DNA of 64,000 nucleotides from Geomicrobium sp. JCM 19039. GTDB lineage: Bacteria; Bacillota; Bacilli; Bacillales; Marinococcaceae. Within the stretch, counting starts at the first letter, position 1, and every line of letters begins with the position of its first letter. The stretch covers positions 186,001 to 250,000 of the forward strand of contig NZ_BAXB01000001.1 of NCBI RefSeq assembly GCF_000698145.1, in the 5' to 3' direction. This document shows positions 9,130-17,783 of this stretch, in pieces. The notes below the pieces were generated by a model that saw only the letters and a list, made by a program, of their open reading frames with translations, searched no databases and was not told the DNA's origin. Made by a program: the position numbers and the translations under genes.

Positions 9130-10083
9130 ATGGAAAGAAAGCACACTTCAATTCCTATTGATCCAGCACGTTTGAAAATGATGAAGAATCAACTGACGAG
9201 GTTTTTAATGACGTACAAGTTTGCGTTAGATGAAATGAATACGAAGGTGGGCATCTTACAAGAAGAATTTCAATACGTTCATGAATACAATCCGATCGAA
9301 CACGTTTCATCAAGGTTGAAATCTCCTGAAAGTATTCTTCAAAAAGTCCAGCGAAAAAGAATTCCAATGAACATGGAAGACATTCGAGAACATATTAAAG
9401 ATATTGCAGGAATTCGCATTAGTTGTTCTTTTCAAAAGGATATATATGCAATTCAACACATGCTAGAGACGCATGAGGATATTCGTATTCTGGATGTGAA
9501 AGATTACTTGCAAACGCCAAAGCCGAATGGCTACCGGAGCTTGCATCTGATTGTGGAAGTGCCTGTATACATGTCTGACCGAATTGAACACGTCGCCGTC
9601 GAAATTCAAATTCGAACGGTTGCAATGGATTTTTGGGCGAGCTTGGAGCACAAGATCTTTTACAAATTCGGTGAGATCGTTCCATCAGAGCTGTCCTCAG
9701 AACTTAAAGACGTTGCAGAAGCAGCGGCGAGGTTAGATCAGAGAATGGAAAGCTTACATCAACAAGCAAACGAGTATAAGAAAGAGGCGATCGATGCTGA
9801 TTCACTGCAATCGGTCAACGTACAAAATACACAATACGCCATCCCCGAGCAGTTAATTCGTGCACTAACCGATGACGACAAAAAAACCAGTGATGAAAAT
9901 CACTGGTTTTCTGCTGGTATTTTTTGGCCCCAAAGTTTTGTAAGCAAGAAGGCGACGACCGTCATGGTTACAAGCCCTGTTAAAAGAGCCATCCACCATG
10001 AATTGGTGATGCCGGCAATGAAGAAGCAGAGCATCCCTACAATCCCAGCAGTAATGGCATACGGAAGCTGCGTGTTGACGTGA
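9130..10083 (+). CDS. Small alarmone synthetase (YwaC/YjbM-like GTP pyrophosphokinase)
   Basis: A stand-alone RelA/SpoT-type synthetase domain without a hydrolase domain. It would make (p)ppGpp or pGpp from ATP and GDP/GTP in the stringent response. Conserved pieces are DIAGIRISCSFQKDIYAIQ, the G-loop region TPKPNGYRSLHLIVEVP (Tyr that stacks on GTP) and VEIQIRTVAMDFWASLEHKI with the catalytic Glu. Family members have about 210-270 residues. Here the frame reads 317, because it runs through the terminator hairpin at 9883 into nhaC. One extra A in the A-run at about 9880 would give a stop at about 9894 and a protein of about 255 residues, which is the likelier product. GAGGAGGG precedes the ATG. 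Confidence 0.88.
   Translation: MERKHTSIPIDPARLKMMKNQLTRFLMTYKFALDEMNTKVGILQEEFQYVHEYNPIEHVSSRLKSPESILQKVQRKRIPMNMEDIREHIKDIAGIRISCSFQKDIYAIQHMLETHEDIRILDVKDYLQTPKPNGYRSLHLIVEVPVYMSDRIEHVAVEIQIRTVAMDFWASLEHKIFYKFGEIVPSELSSELKDVAEAAARLDQRMESLHQQANEYKKEAIDADSLQSVNVQNTQYAIPEQLIRALTDDDKKTSDENHWFSAGIFWPQSFVSKKATTVMVTSPVKRAIHHELVMPAMKKQSIPTIPAVMAYGSCVLT
9883..9910. terminator. Bidirectional terminator between the alarmone synthetase and nhaC
   Basis: AAAACCAGTGAT (9883-9894) pairs with ATCACTGGTTTT (9899-9910) around GAAA, with A- and T-runs on the two sides. It serves the convergent genes and marks the likely end of the synthetase gene. Confidence 0.85.
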
Positions 10084-11411
10084 TCGATATGGTCACTCGC
10101 AGCACCTGCAGAGGAAAGCACAGACGTATCCGAGATTGGAGAACAATGATCTCCGAAAATTCCTCCACTCAAAACAGCTGCAATTGCTAACGGTAAACTA
10201 ATGTCCATCGATACCGCTAACGGAATCGCAATCGGAATCATGATGGCAAAGGTACCGTAAGATGTGCCCGTTGTAAAAGCGATAATTCCCCCAGCAATGA
10301 AAATAAGGATTGGAATCAACGCCGGTGAGATGAGGGACTCTTCAGCTACATTTACGAGAAACTGATCGGTACCGACTTCAGATGACACAGAGCCGATTGA
10401 CCAAGCGAGAATTAAGATAACGAAAACGAGCATCATGCCTTTGATGCCTTTCATAATCAGCGCAACAGCTTCCATGAAGCTAAACATTTTTTGAGATACA
10501 CCCATAATAAGTGCAATGAAAATGGCAGCGACAGCGGCAAGTAAAATCGAGATGCCTCCGTCCGCTTCACCGATTGCAACAACAAAGCTGTTTTCTGGGT
10601 AGTTTCCAGTCCACAAGAATAGAGGTGGAATGAGCGCTAGCAACACGAACATCGGAACGAGCAAGTTTCGAATTTTGGGTGTGCCAGTCACGGGTTCCGC
10701 TTGTGTAATTTCATCAGCTGTAGGCGGTTGACCTCCGTCACGAATGAGTTTTCCAGTTGTAACTGCACGGAGCTCGGCTTTTGCCATAGGTCCGTAGTCA
10801 AATCGTAAAAAGATGACGATAAATACGGTGAAGATCGCCAAAATCGCGTAATAGTTAAACGGAATTGTGGCTAAGTACATGAGATACTCGCTTTGGTCAA
10901 TATCCATTCGCACAAACTCAGTGCCAATTAAGCCCATCACATAAACGACCCACGTTGAAACCGGTACTAATAGACATGTCGGTGCTGACGTTGAGTCAAC
11001 GATGTAGGCAAGCTTTTCTCGAGATACTCTCAATTTATCTGTGATTGAACGCATGACGCTACCAACCGTTAATGCGTTAAAGTAATCATCAATAAACAAC
11101 GTTAATCCTAAAAATCCTGTTGAAGCTTGAGCACCTTTTCGTGAGCGGATGCGGTTTGCAAAAGCATTCGCTAGCGCCTGGGCACCTCCGGTCGTCTGGA
11201 ATACGACGATGAGAACACCAAATAAGCCGCAATACAATAAGACCGTTGCATTCCATTCATCGCCTAAAGAAGGTATGATAAAGTCATTAAACGTTGCGTA
11301 TAGGCCGAGAAATGGGTTCCAACCACTAAGCATCGTTGCACCAATCCAAACACCTACAAATAAGGCAGGCACAACATTACGCGTTAAGATGGCTAGAATA
11401 ATGGCTACCAC
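9900..11411 (-). CDS. nhaC: NhaC-family Na+/H+ antiporter
   Basis: 503 residues with 11-12 hydrophobic helices. It has the NhaC-type core GLTLFIDDYFNALTVGSVMR, then VDSTSAPTCLLVPVSTWVVY, then SYGTFAIMIPIAIPLA and GGIFGDHCSPISDTSVLSSA. It would exchange cytoplasmic Na+ for external H+ and so aid pH and sodium homeostasis at high pH; a related organic-acid antiport cannot be excluded. The GTG at 11411 is only the first start in this frame. The residues upstream (LWIIGPFAP) are also family-like, and an ATG with an upstream AAAGGAG at about 11444 begins MDFG in another frame. So a one-base indel probably hides about 11 N-terminal residues. Confidence 0.88.
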   Translation of the reverse strand: MVAIILAILTRNVVPALFVGVWIGATMLSGWNPFLGLYATFNDFIIPSLGDEWNATVLLYCGLFGVLIVVFQTTGGAQALANAFANRIRSRKGAQASTGFLGLTLFIDDYFNALTVGSVMRSITDKLRVSREKLAYIVDSTSAPTCLLVPVSTWVVYVMGLIGTEFVRMDIDQSEYLMYLATIPFNYYAILAIFTVFIVIFLRFDYGPMAKAELRAVTTGKLIRDGGQPPTADEITQAEPVTGTPKIRNLLVPMFVLLALIPPLFLWTGNYPENSFVVAIGEADGGISILLAAVAAIFIALIMGVSQKMFSFMEAVALIMKGIKGMMLVFVILILAWSIGSVSSEVGTDQFLVNVAEESLISPALIPILIFIAGGIIAFTTGTSYGTFAIMIPIAIPLAVSMDISLPLAIAAVLSGGIFGDHCSPISDTSVLSSAGAASDHIDHVNTQLPYAITAGIVGMLCFFIAGITNSWWMALLTGLVTMTVVAFLLTKLWGQKIPAENQ

Positions 11412-11586
11412 AGGGGCAAAAGGGCCAATAATCCAAAGTCCATAGGGTACGCTCCTTTACTGTTTCTTATGATCCATTAGTGCATTATAAAGGACAGGTG
11501 GTCATTATGCACGATAATCTTGTCGAAAGGATAACCTTTCCTTATTTTCTACAAAACTTGCACTTTTACGACAAGGAGGCAGGTCG

Positions 11587-12636
11587 ATGATTGACCTTAG
11601 AAGTGATACGGTAACGAAGCCGACAGAAGCGATGCGAGCAGCAATGGTAGATGCGGTTGTTGGCGATGATGTGTATGAAGACGATCCGACGGTGAATGAC
11701 TTGGAAGAATACGCAGCCGAGCTGCTCGGAAAAGAAGCAGCATTATTTGTGTCGAGTGGAACACAAGGAAATCAAATTGCGGTTCTGGCACATTGCCAGC
11801 CGGGCAACGAAGTCATCATGGAAGCAGAAAGCCACATTTTTCACTATGAAGGAGCTGCCATTGCAGCATTTGCTGGTGTGCAACCTCATACGGTTTATGG
11901 GGTGCGCGGGGTGATGGACGCCGCGGATGTTGAAGAAGCGATTCGTCCAGATGATATTCATGCTCCTGAGACTGGGCTCATTTGCATGGAAAATACTCAT
12001 AATCGACATGGAGGTACCATCATAACCCCTGAGGAAATGAGAAAAGTTACTGACTTGGGAAGGCGTTATCAAATCCCTACGCACCTTGACGGTGCGCGTT
12101 TGTTTCATGCGAGTGTGGCATTGGGAGAACCAATTAAGAATTTTACTAAATCATTCACGACGGTACAAGTGTGCCTCTCAAAAGGATTAGGGGCGCCTGT
12201 TGGCTCCATCATCGCTGGGGACCAAACTTTCATAAAGAGTGCAAGAAAGTGGCGAAAAAGATTAGGTGGTGGAATGCGGCAAGCGGGTGTGATCGCAGCG
12301 CCAGGAAAGATTGCACTCACCGATATGATTGAGCTCTTAGAGAATGATCACACGAACGCAAAACGTCTTGCTGAAGGGATTGGAAACATCCCAGGGATGG
12401 GCATTCACACACCGGTTGAAACGAATATTATTCTTGTCGAAACAGATGGACTCCAATGCACAGAAAAAGAGTTCTCACACCGACTCTATTCTGAAGGCGT
12501 TCTCGCAAACCCTTATAGAAAGAACATCATCCGTCTTGTCACTCATAAAGACGTGACCTCCACTCAAATCGAAGCGACGATTACAGCCGTGCAGCGCGTA
12601 GTTAAAGACACTATACATGATGAAAGGAAGGGATGA
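11587..12636 (+). CDS. ltaA: Low-specificity L-threonine aldolase
   Basis: 349 residues, full length for PLP-dependent threonine aldolases, which cleave L-threonine or allo-threonine to glycine and acetaldehyde. Typical motifs are the start IDLRSDTVTKPTEAMRAAM, SGTQGN (residues 57-62), HLDGARLFHA with the PLP-contacting Asp168, and CLSKGLGAPVGS with the Schiff-base Lys199. AAGGAGG lies 6-8 bases before the ATG. It is the first gene of a four-gene run; its TGA overlaps the next ATG (ATGA), so translation is probably coupled. Confidence 0.95.
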   Translation: MIDLRSDTVTKPTEAMRAAMVDAVVGDDVYEDDPTVNDLEEYAAELLGKEAALFVSSGTQGNQIAVLAHCQPGNEVIMEAESHIFHYEGAAIAAFAGVQPHTVYGVRGVMDAADVEEAIRPDDIHAPETGLICMENTHNRHGGTIITPEEMRKVTDLGRRYQIPTHLDGARLFHASVALGEPIKNFTKSFTTVQVCLSKGLGAPVGSIIAGDQTFIKSARKWRKRLGGGMRQAGVIAAPGKIALTDMIELLENDHTNAKRLAEGIGNIPGMGIHTPVETNIILVETDGLQCTEKEFSHRLYSEGVLANPYRKNIIRLVTHKDVTSTQIEATITAVQRVVKDTIHDERKG

Positions 12637-13073
12637 GCATCGAAACAGACGGGCTGTTGCATGCAACATCGCTGAACAATCAACTAGCAGATGTCATTCC
12701 CGAAGAACGATGGGGGGGATCTATTCTTGAACAATTAGGCACACCATCACAGTTGTTTGCCCACCTTATTCGGGTGCGCCTCGTGTACCGATCAGCGCTA
12801 TTCTCGGGAAAAGTGCAATTCCCAGGCGAGAGGGTGCCAGATGATGCTCCTGTTCGTTCACTACTTCTGTCTAGTGCGGAGCGACTTGCGGAGGCTTTTT
12901 TGTATACCGAAAAGAACCGTATTACTTTTGACGATCGTACGATTACACCAGTAGAATTAATGCAGATTGCCGTTCAACACGAAGGAATTCATACGGGACA
13001 ATATTATGTTGCACTCAAGCAAGCAGGCTACCCGCTTCCGACGCAATGGCAAACAGACTGGGCATTAACGTGA
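12633..13073 (+). CDS. DinB-like helical bundle protein
   Basis: 146 residues. Size and pattern suggest the DinB/YfiT four-helix bundle: a middle helix with several Leu/Arg residues, then MQIAVQHEGIHTGQYYVALK, where two His residues fit the metal-binding histidines of the fold. Some family members are thiol (bacillithiol) S-transferases; activity here is unknown. It overlaps the threonine aldolase stop by 4 bases, and mqnB begins 12 bases after it, so it lies inside the ltaA-mqnB-mqnD operon. Confidence 0.7.
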   Translation: MSIETDGLLHATSLNNQLADVIPEERWGGSILEQLGTPSQLFAHLIRVRLVYRSALFSGKVQFPGERVPDDAPVRSLLLSSAERLAEAFLYTEKNRITFDDRTITPVELMQIAVQHEGIHTGQYYVALKQAGYPLPTQWQTDWALT

Positions 13074-13084
13074 GGAGTTCGACA

Positions 13085-13681
13085 ATGAAACGAATATTAA
13101 TTATGACAGCAGTTGATGCGGAAAAAAAAGCTGTGGAAAAAGGCATCGGTACAAATCCGAACATCCAAGTGGAAACGGCAGGTGTTGGCCCCGCAAGTGC
13201 TGCAGCAAGGACAGCAATATGGTTGGCGAAAGGTGACTACGATCTCGTAATCAATGCCGGAATCGGTGGTGGCTTTAAGGAAAAAGTGGAACTATTAGAA
13301 GTTGTTATCTCTTCGGACATTGTTTGTGCAGATTTAGGGGCAGAGACAGCGGATTCTTTTATCCCGGTAGAAGAACTCGGGTTTGGTTCCTCCCGTATTG
13401 AATCCCCCCAAATTATGCAAACGATGAAATCAGGAGTTATCATCACCAAATCTACTGTGACAGGAACAGACGAGACAGCGCTAGATTTACTAGAGCGGTT
13501 TCCTAAGGCGGTAGCTGAGGGAATGGAAGGATTTGGCGTCGCTTCAGCTGCAAAGGAGTACGGCGTACCTGTCGTCGAAATACGGTCAATATCCAATTAT
13601 GTCGGCAAACGCGATAGAGACGCCTGGAAAATTCCTGAGGCGTTGGAACAACTTGCGAAAACAATGGAGGTTTTACGATGA
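13085..13681 (+). CDS. mqnB: Futalosine hydrolase
   Basis: 198 residues of the nucleoside-phosphorylase/hydrolase fold. N-terminal RILIMTAVDAEKKAVEKG, then INAGIGGGF, and the conserved GMEGFGVASAAKEYGVPVVE followed by IRSISNYVGKRDRDAW match MqnB. It releases hypoxanthine from futalosine, giving dehypoxanthine futalosine for menaquinone synthesis. The ATG at 13085 after GAGGAG is preferred; an in-frame ATG at 13046 lies inside the previous gene. Its last bases overlap the start of mqnD (ATGA), and that adjacency is strong support for the assignment. Confidence 0.9.
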   Translation: MKRILIMTAVDAEKKAVEKGIGTNPNIQVETAGVGPASAAARTAIWLAKGDYDLVINAGIGGGFKEKVELLEVVISSDIVCADLGAETADSFIPVEELGFGSSRIESPQIMQTMKSGVIITKSTVTGTDETALDLLERFPKAVAEGMEGFGVASAAKEYGVPVVEIRSISNYVGKRDRDAWKIPEALEQLAKTMEVLR

Positions 13682-14525
13682 AAATCGCATTTTCACCATG
13701 TCCGAACGATACATACGTCTTTCACGCACTCACGCACGGTAAGATTAAAGGTGCACCTGACTTTCAAGTGACGTATGCAGATATTGATGTGACGAATACA
13801 CTTGCTATTGACGGAGACCCCCATGATCATGACGTGATGAAGATTTCGTTTGCTGCACTTCCTTGGGCGTTAGAAAACTATCACCTTATCCCATGCGGGG
13901 GTGCACTTGGAAGAGGGTGCGGTCCACTTGTGCTTACAAACGGTGAGAAACAAGCTCAAGATATGATTGGGAAGCGAGTCGCTGTCCCTAGTGAAAGGTC
14001 AACCGCATATATGCTGTTTCGGTTATGGGCAAAGCAACAAGTAGAAGGTCAATTTGGTGAGATTGTCGTCATGCCGTTCCACGAAATCATGCCAGCGGTG
14101 AAAGAAGGTGAGGTGGATGCTGGCTCGTCATTCACGAAGCGCGATTTACGTACGAAAAATTTGGGCTATCTAAACTTGTTGACTTAGGCGATTGGTGGGA
14201 GACTGACACAGGCTCGCCGATTCCACTTGGGGCCATTATTGCCAAGCGAGAGCTTGATGTGTCCACAATTACAGACTGGATTCGCCAATCAATTGAATAC
14301 GCATGGGCGCATCCTGAAGCCTCAAAGTCTTACGTGATGGAACATGCGCAAGAGATGGACGAACACGTCGCAGCGTCACACATTGATCTATATGTAAATG
14401 AGTTTACTAGAGATTTAGGCACTGAAGGGTATCGGGCGATACACGAACTACTAGCTCGGGCAGCTGAAGAAGGCATTGTCCCTCCTACTCCCACTAAGCG
14501 TCTATATGAGGCAAGGGAAATATAG
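13678..14525 (+). CDS. mqnD: 1,4-dihydroxy-6-naphthoate synthase (one frameshift)
   Basis: About 282 residues of a periplasmic-binding-protein-like fold. KIAFSPCPNDTYVFHALTHG is the MqnD signature start. MKISFAALPWALENYHLIPCGGALG and GKRVAVPSERSTAYML follow. The frame breaks at about 14123: after GEVDAG the true continuation LVIHEARFTYEKFGLSKLVD lies in another frame, which fits one missing base. The C-terminal part, including GSPIPLGAIIAKRELD, then runs to 14525. The enzyme converts cyclic dehypoxanthine futalosine to 1,4-dihydroxy-6-naphthoate. mqnA and mqnC are not in the window. Confidence 0.9.
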
Positions 14526-14639
14526 AAAAAAGCACTCTCGTATCCGTGATTTACATTGAGTACATTTCTCAGTCTTTATAGTGTATTCGTTGAGCTGGAC
14601 AGTTCATTTATAGGCGTGACTTATTAATCCCATCATTTT

Positions 14640-14847
14640 CCATCACAAAGGCTAACGAGAGGTCGGCATGAGTCATGCGACGACCGTTCGGTATATCTTC
14701 GGCACCGGAGGTGCCGATGGTTACTAGCGCTTGAGGTTTATATGAATAAACAGGTTTACGTTCGGTATAGAAACGAATGTTCATAGATCGTCCAGTATAA
14801 GGTGATTTGCGATGTTCTAAAGCGATCTAGATTGTTTCGTGCGCGAT
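14640..14847 (+). repeat. Mosaic repeat locus B, type 4 module and linker
   Basis: Shares a diverged but alignable sequence with 50996-51186 (for example GAGGTCGGCATGAGTCATGC against GAGGTCGGTATGAGTCATGC, and CTTGAGGTTTATATGA against CTTGAGGTTGATATGA). It holds a hairpin TCGGCACC-GGA-GGTGCCGA (14699-14717). It ends with the GATCTAGATTGTTTCG linker that also occurs at 51612 and (reversed) near 57245. No gene is seen in it. Confidence 0.75.
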
Positions 14848-15345
14848 CTATATAAGCTGAACGAAAGAATTTCTTCACGAACGAATGGTAGACCAACCAT
14901 TACAGCCTAACGTTCAACGACTTTGAAGATCGATCTTAATCGTTCACAATAGACGTAGCAATGAGGAATATCTACTGTCATTGACCTCCAAAGTGTACGG
15001 ATCGAGTTGAATGCCAATATTGAGCAACCCCAATTCAGCAACGTCGCCGATTCAGTACCGTTGATTGGAACGAAAGGCGGTGACGCCTGCGGAAGTTGGG
15101 CCGAGACGAGACCCCGCAGGTCGTAAGACCGAGGAGGCTCGGCCGGTCCTTCGCGGTCAAGTAAACACGGTGGCTGTCTTTTAGCCACCGATGTTGCACT
15201 TGTGCTCTGGAGTGTAAAGAAAATACGGTGGGCGTCTTTTGACCACCGATGTTGCCCTTATAGTCTGGACTGCAAGTATCCGCCTGTAGTGGAAAGCAAC
15301 AATCAACAGCGCAAATCAGGAAAATCTAAAGTTCATTCTATATAG
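14848..15345 (+). repeat. Mosaic repeat locus B, type 2 module
   Basis: A 498-bp module running from CTATATAAGCTGAACGAAAG to the inverted terminus ending CTATATAG at 15345. It is highly similar to 51637-52069 (shared AAGTGTACGGATCGAGTTGA and GGCGGTGACGCCTG). A GC-rich stretch at 15060-15165 contains several short hairpins. Its right third contains two 58-60 bp tandem units plus a partial one, also found in type 3 modules. Non-coding. Confidence 0.85.
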
Positions 15346-15574
15346 AAGAAAAGAAGTATGAAATGTGCTATCTTTATTTTGAGGAATTCTCAACACCTAA
15401 GGCAAGATATAAGGTGAAATTATATATGCCTTTCCCCAACGAATCACATCACATGAAGATATTCAATACTTCTCTTCCATACTTGTGAATACTTTTTTCG
15501 TAATGACCTTGAGGGCTTAAAGAACGTACCTTGCTATATTTACTAAAGACTCGTGCTTAAAAAAATGCATTACC

Positions 15575-16117
15575 TTACATCTGTTGTGATACTTGGTACA
15601 TGTTTCCATTTTCAAATTCAATATAAAGTTCAACTTTATATAAATCGCCATCCTCTAAATCAAGAGCGTTAACAACTTCTTGAACCATCTCCTCGGAGCC
15701 TTGGTCTCCATGAAGCTCAACATTTTTAAGTAAATTCTCTACTTCCTCAATCGCTTCATCTCCTTCTAAATCCTGTTCTCCCTTTTCCACATCCGCCTTC
15801 ACATTCGTATTTTGATTTTCGTAGTCGTATTCCCAATCCTCACCATTTTGAAATTCAATATCAATTTCAAGTTCCACGACGCCCCGATCATATGCTGATC
15901 CGTTTTCATTCATCGCATTTTCGCCGTTACCAGACTCATTATTGTCTACTCGGCTATTAGGATTAGATAGGTTCATGCTCATATCTGTAGGTTCTTCAGA
16001 AGTTTCCGCACCATCAGTTCCTCCATTTCCGTTTCCATTTGTGTCTGTTTCATCCATGCCAGTTCCGCAAGCGGTAAGCATAACCATCATTGTTGTACAA
16101 AGAATTATCTTTTTCAT
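15575..16117 (-). CDS. YusW-like lipoprotein
   Basis: 180 residues. A lipoprotein signal (MKKIILCTTMMVMLTACG, lipobox LTAC) is followed by a Gly/Asn/Glu-rich, very acidic linker. A C-terminal domain (VELEIDIEFQNGEDWEYDYE to VELYIEFENGNMYQV) resembles Bacillus YusW (PF14039) in order and spacing, including the helix EEMVQEVVNALDLEDGDLY. The function of YusW is unknown. The ATG at 16117 follows GGAGG; a longer frame exists but would bury the signal peptide. The acidic linker fits a protein exposed to high salt or pH. Confidence 0.8.
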   Translation of the reverse strand: MKKIILCTTMMVMLTACGTGMDETDTNGNGNGGTDGAETSEEPTDMSMNLSNPNSRVDNNESGNGENAMNENGSAYDRGVVELEIDIEFQNGEDWEYDYENQNTNVKADVEKGEQDLEGDEAIEEVENLLKNVELHGDQGSEEMVQEVVNALDLEDGDLYKVELYIEFENGNMYQVSQQM

Positions 16118-16287
16118 GTTGTAAACCCTCCACAAAATTATAATATGAAGCTTCACTTTAGCCTGTCCAAAAAAATAATAATCAATCGACGTTTTTTTAA
16201 AAAATACATCTTTATCAACAGGTTTAATAAGCTATAGAGGGTATTATGATATGATGTGAGAAGTTTAAAACGATAGGAGTTATCACT

Positions 16288-17139
16288 GTGAAAAAGATTG
16301 AGATTGCCACTGAAACGTTTCGGGAACATGGGCACTTAATAGTTTGTCCGGCGTGCCACAGAAACTTGACGCTCCTTGATAAACAGCTCCAATGTGCTGG
16401 AGGGCACGTGTACGACCTCGCAAAAAAAGGCTACGTACACCTACTCCAAAAAGCGGTGAATAGTGATTACACGAAAGAGATGTTTACGGCAAGACGGGAC
16501 ATCTACAACCAAGGGTTATATCAACCGATGATTGAACACATTGGCGCATTGATTCAGCGGCATAAAGAAGATGCGCGAGAGCTGTTAGATGTGGGGTGCG
16601 GAGAAGGAAGTCACTTGGCATCTGTTCAACGTCAGCTTGAAGGTTCGATAGGAATTGGATTGGATTTATCTAAAGATGCAATTCAAAAGGCGACGGATTT
16701 CACAGAAAACCTTATGTGGGTTGTCGCTAACCTTGAACAACTGCCCGTTCAAGATGATTCTGTTGATGTGATATTGAACCTTTTTTCTCCGGTAAATAGC
16801 CGTGAATTTTCTCGAGTATTACGTTCAGATGGCTTCGTCATTAAAGCATTGCCGGGACCGGAATATCTAAAGGAATTGCGCGTCCGGCTGTATGGAGATC
16901 AGATTGGTCCTCTCGATCCTACTGATGTGATCGAGAACTTTGAAAGGCGGTTTTATATTTTGGAAAAAGAACAAGTCCACCATGTAAAAACCGTCGCCGA
17001 TCAACACATTCCCGCACTTATACACATGACGCCAGTGAGTTGGGATGCGAGTGAGAATCGTAAAGAGCAGATGTTACGTCTAATTGAATTAGACGTAACG
17101 GTTGATGTGACCTTGCTTGTCGGTAAGCCGAGATCGTAA
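16288..17139 (+). CDS. RlmA-like 23S rRNA guanine-N1 methyltransferase
   Basis: 283 residues. An N-terminal zinc ribbon (CPAC and CAGGHVYD ligands) is followed by a class I SAM-methyltransferase domain (LLDVGCGEGSHLASVQ, GIGLDLSKDAIQKAT, VDVILNLFSP). The RlmA/RrmA/TlrB group methylates G745 or G748 of 23S rRNA in the peptide tunnel and can affect macrolide or tylosin sensitivity; which base is modified here cannot be told. The GTG start follows AGGAG. It is monocistronic, or paired with the nucleotidase gene 60 bases downstream. Confidence 0.87.
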   Translation: MKKIEIATETFREHGHLIVCPACHRNLTLLDKQLQCAGGHVYDLAKKGYVHLLQKAVNSDYTKEMFTARRDIYNQGLYQPMIEHIGALIQRHKEDARELLDVGCGEGSHLASVQRQLEGSIGIGLDLSKDAIQKATDFTENLMWVVANLEQLPVQDDSVDVILNLFSPVNSREFSRVLRSDGFVIKALPGPEYLKELRVRLYGDQIGPLDPTDVIENFERRFYILEKEQVHHVKTVADQHIPALIHMTPVSWDASENRKEQMLRLIELDVTVDVTLLVGKPRS

Positions 17140-17199
17140 TGAGTGAGAATGGCTCATCAGTTGTATTTCTAGTACAATTAGAATGATGGGGGTGAAAAT

Positions 17200-17742
17200 T
17201 TGAGAAAAAGAATTGCATTTGATATGGATGAAGTGATGGCGGATCTCGTGTCTGAGTTACTCAAACGATACAATGAGCGTTTTGAAGACAGCATCCAACC
17301 TGACCAATTGGTCACACATAAGCTTCAAGATTTACGACCGCATCACACAAAAGAAATCTATGAAATTTTGCAAGAGCCTGGATTTTTTAGAGGGTTAGCA
17401 GTTATGGAAAATGCGGTAGAAGTCATGAAAGAGTTAGACGAACACTATGAACTATTTATTGCTACCGCAGCAATGGAAGTACCCACTTGTTTCAATGAAA
17501 AGTACGAGTGGTTGCGTGAACATTTCCCGTTTCTCACACCACAAAACTTCGTTTTCTGTGGAGATAAAAGCATTATTCATGCCGATTACCTCGTGGATGA
17601 TCACGTATCAAAGCTAGAAGGATTTACGGGTGAAGGGATTCTCTACACTGCATTTCACAATCACGGAGAAGATCGATTCACTCGCGTCGATCATTGGAAA
17701 GACATTCGTAACTTCTTTTTGCCCGTTCATGCAAACACATAA
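17200..17742 (+). CDS. 5'(3')-deoxyribonucleotidase-like HAD phosphatase
   Basis: 180 residues of the NT5C group of HAD phosphatases. Motif I is RIAFDMDEVMADL with the nucleophile Asp; ELFIATAAM supplies motif II; and the distal acidic motif is DYLVDDHVSKLE. It should dephosphorylate (deoxy)nucleoside monophosphates. The TTG start at 17200 lies 5 bases after GGGGGTG. It ends just before a strong terminator shared with the convergent M24 peptidase. Confidence 0.85.
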   Translation: MRKRIAFDMDEVMADLVSELLKRYNERFEDSIQPDQLVTHKLQDLRPHHTKEIYEILQEPGFFRGLAVMENAVEVMKELDEHYELFIATAAMEVPTCFNEKYEWLREHFPFLTPQNFVFCGDKSIIHADYLVDDHVSKLEGFTGEGILYTAFHNHGEDRFTRVDHWKDIRNFFLPVHANT

Positions 17743-17746
17743 AAAA

Positions 17747-17778
17747 GCAGACGAAGGATCGTTCCTTGTCTGCTTTTT
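17747..17778. terminator. Bidirectional terminator
   Basis: AGCAGACGAAGGA pairs with TCCTTGTCTGCT, with one bulge, around a TCG loop. A-run and T-run flank it on both sides. It separates two convergent genes. Confidence 0.88.
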
Positions 17779-17783
17779 TGCGT

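Noticed and set aside
9895-10083. C-terminal extension of the alarmone synthetase into nhaC
   Set aside because: It reads through a strong bidirectional terminator and antisense to nhaC; one base in an A-run would give a stop before the hairpin.
15346-15574. Possible 39-codon frame (YFEEFSTPKARYKV region)
   Set aside because: No ribosome site and no similarity that I recognise; the region is AT-rich and lies between a repeat end and a convergent gene.
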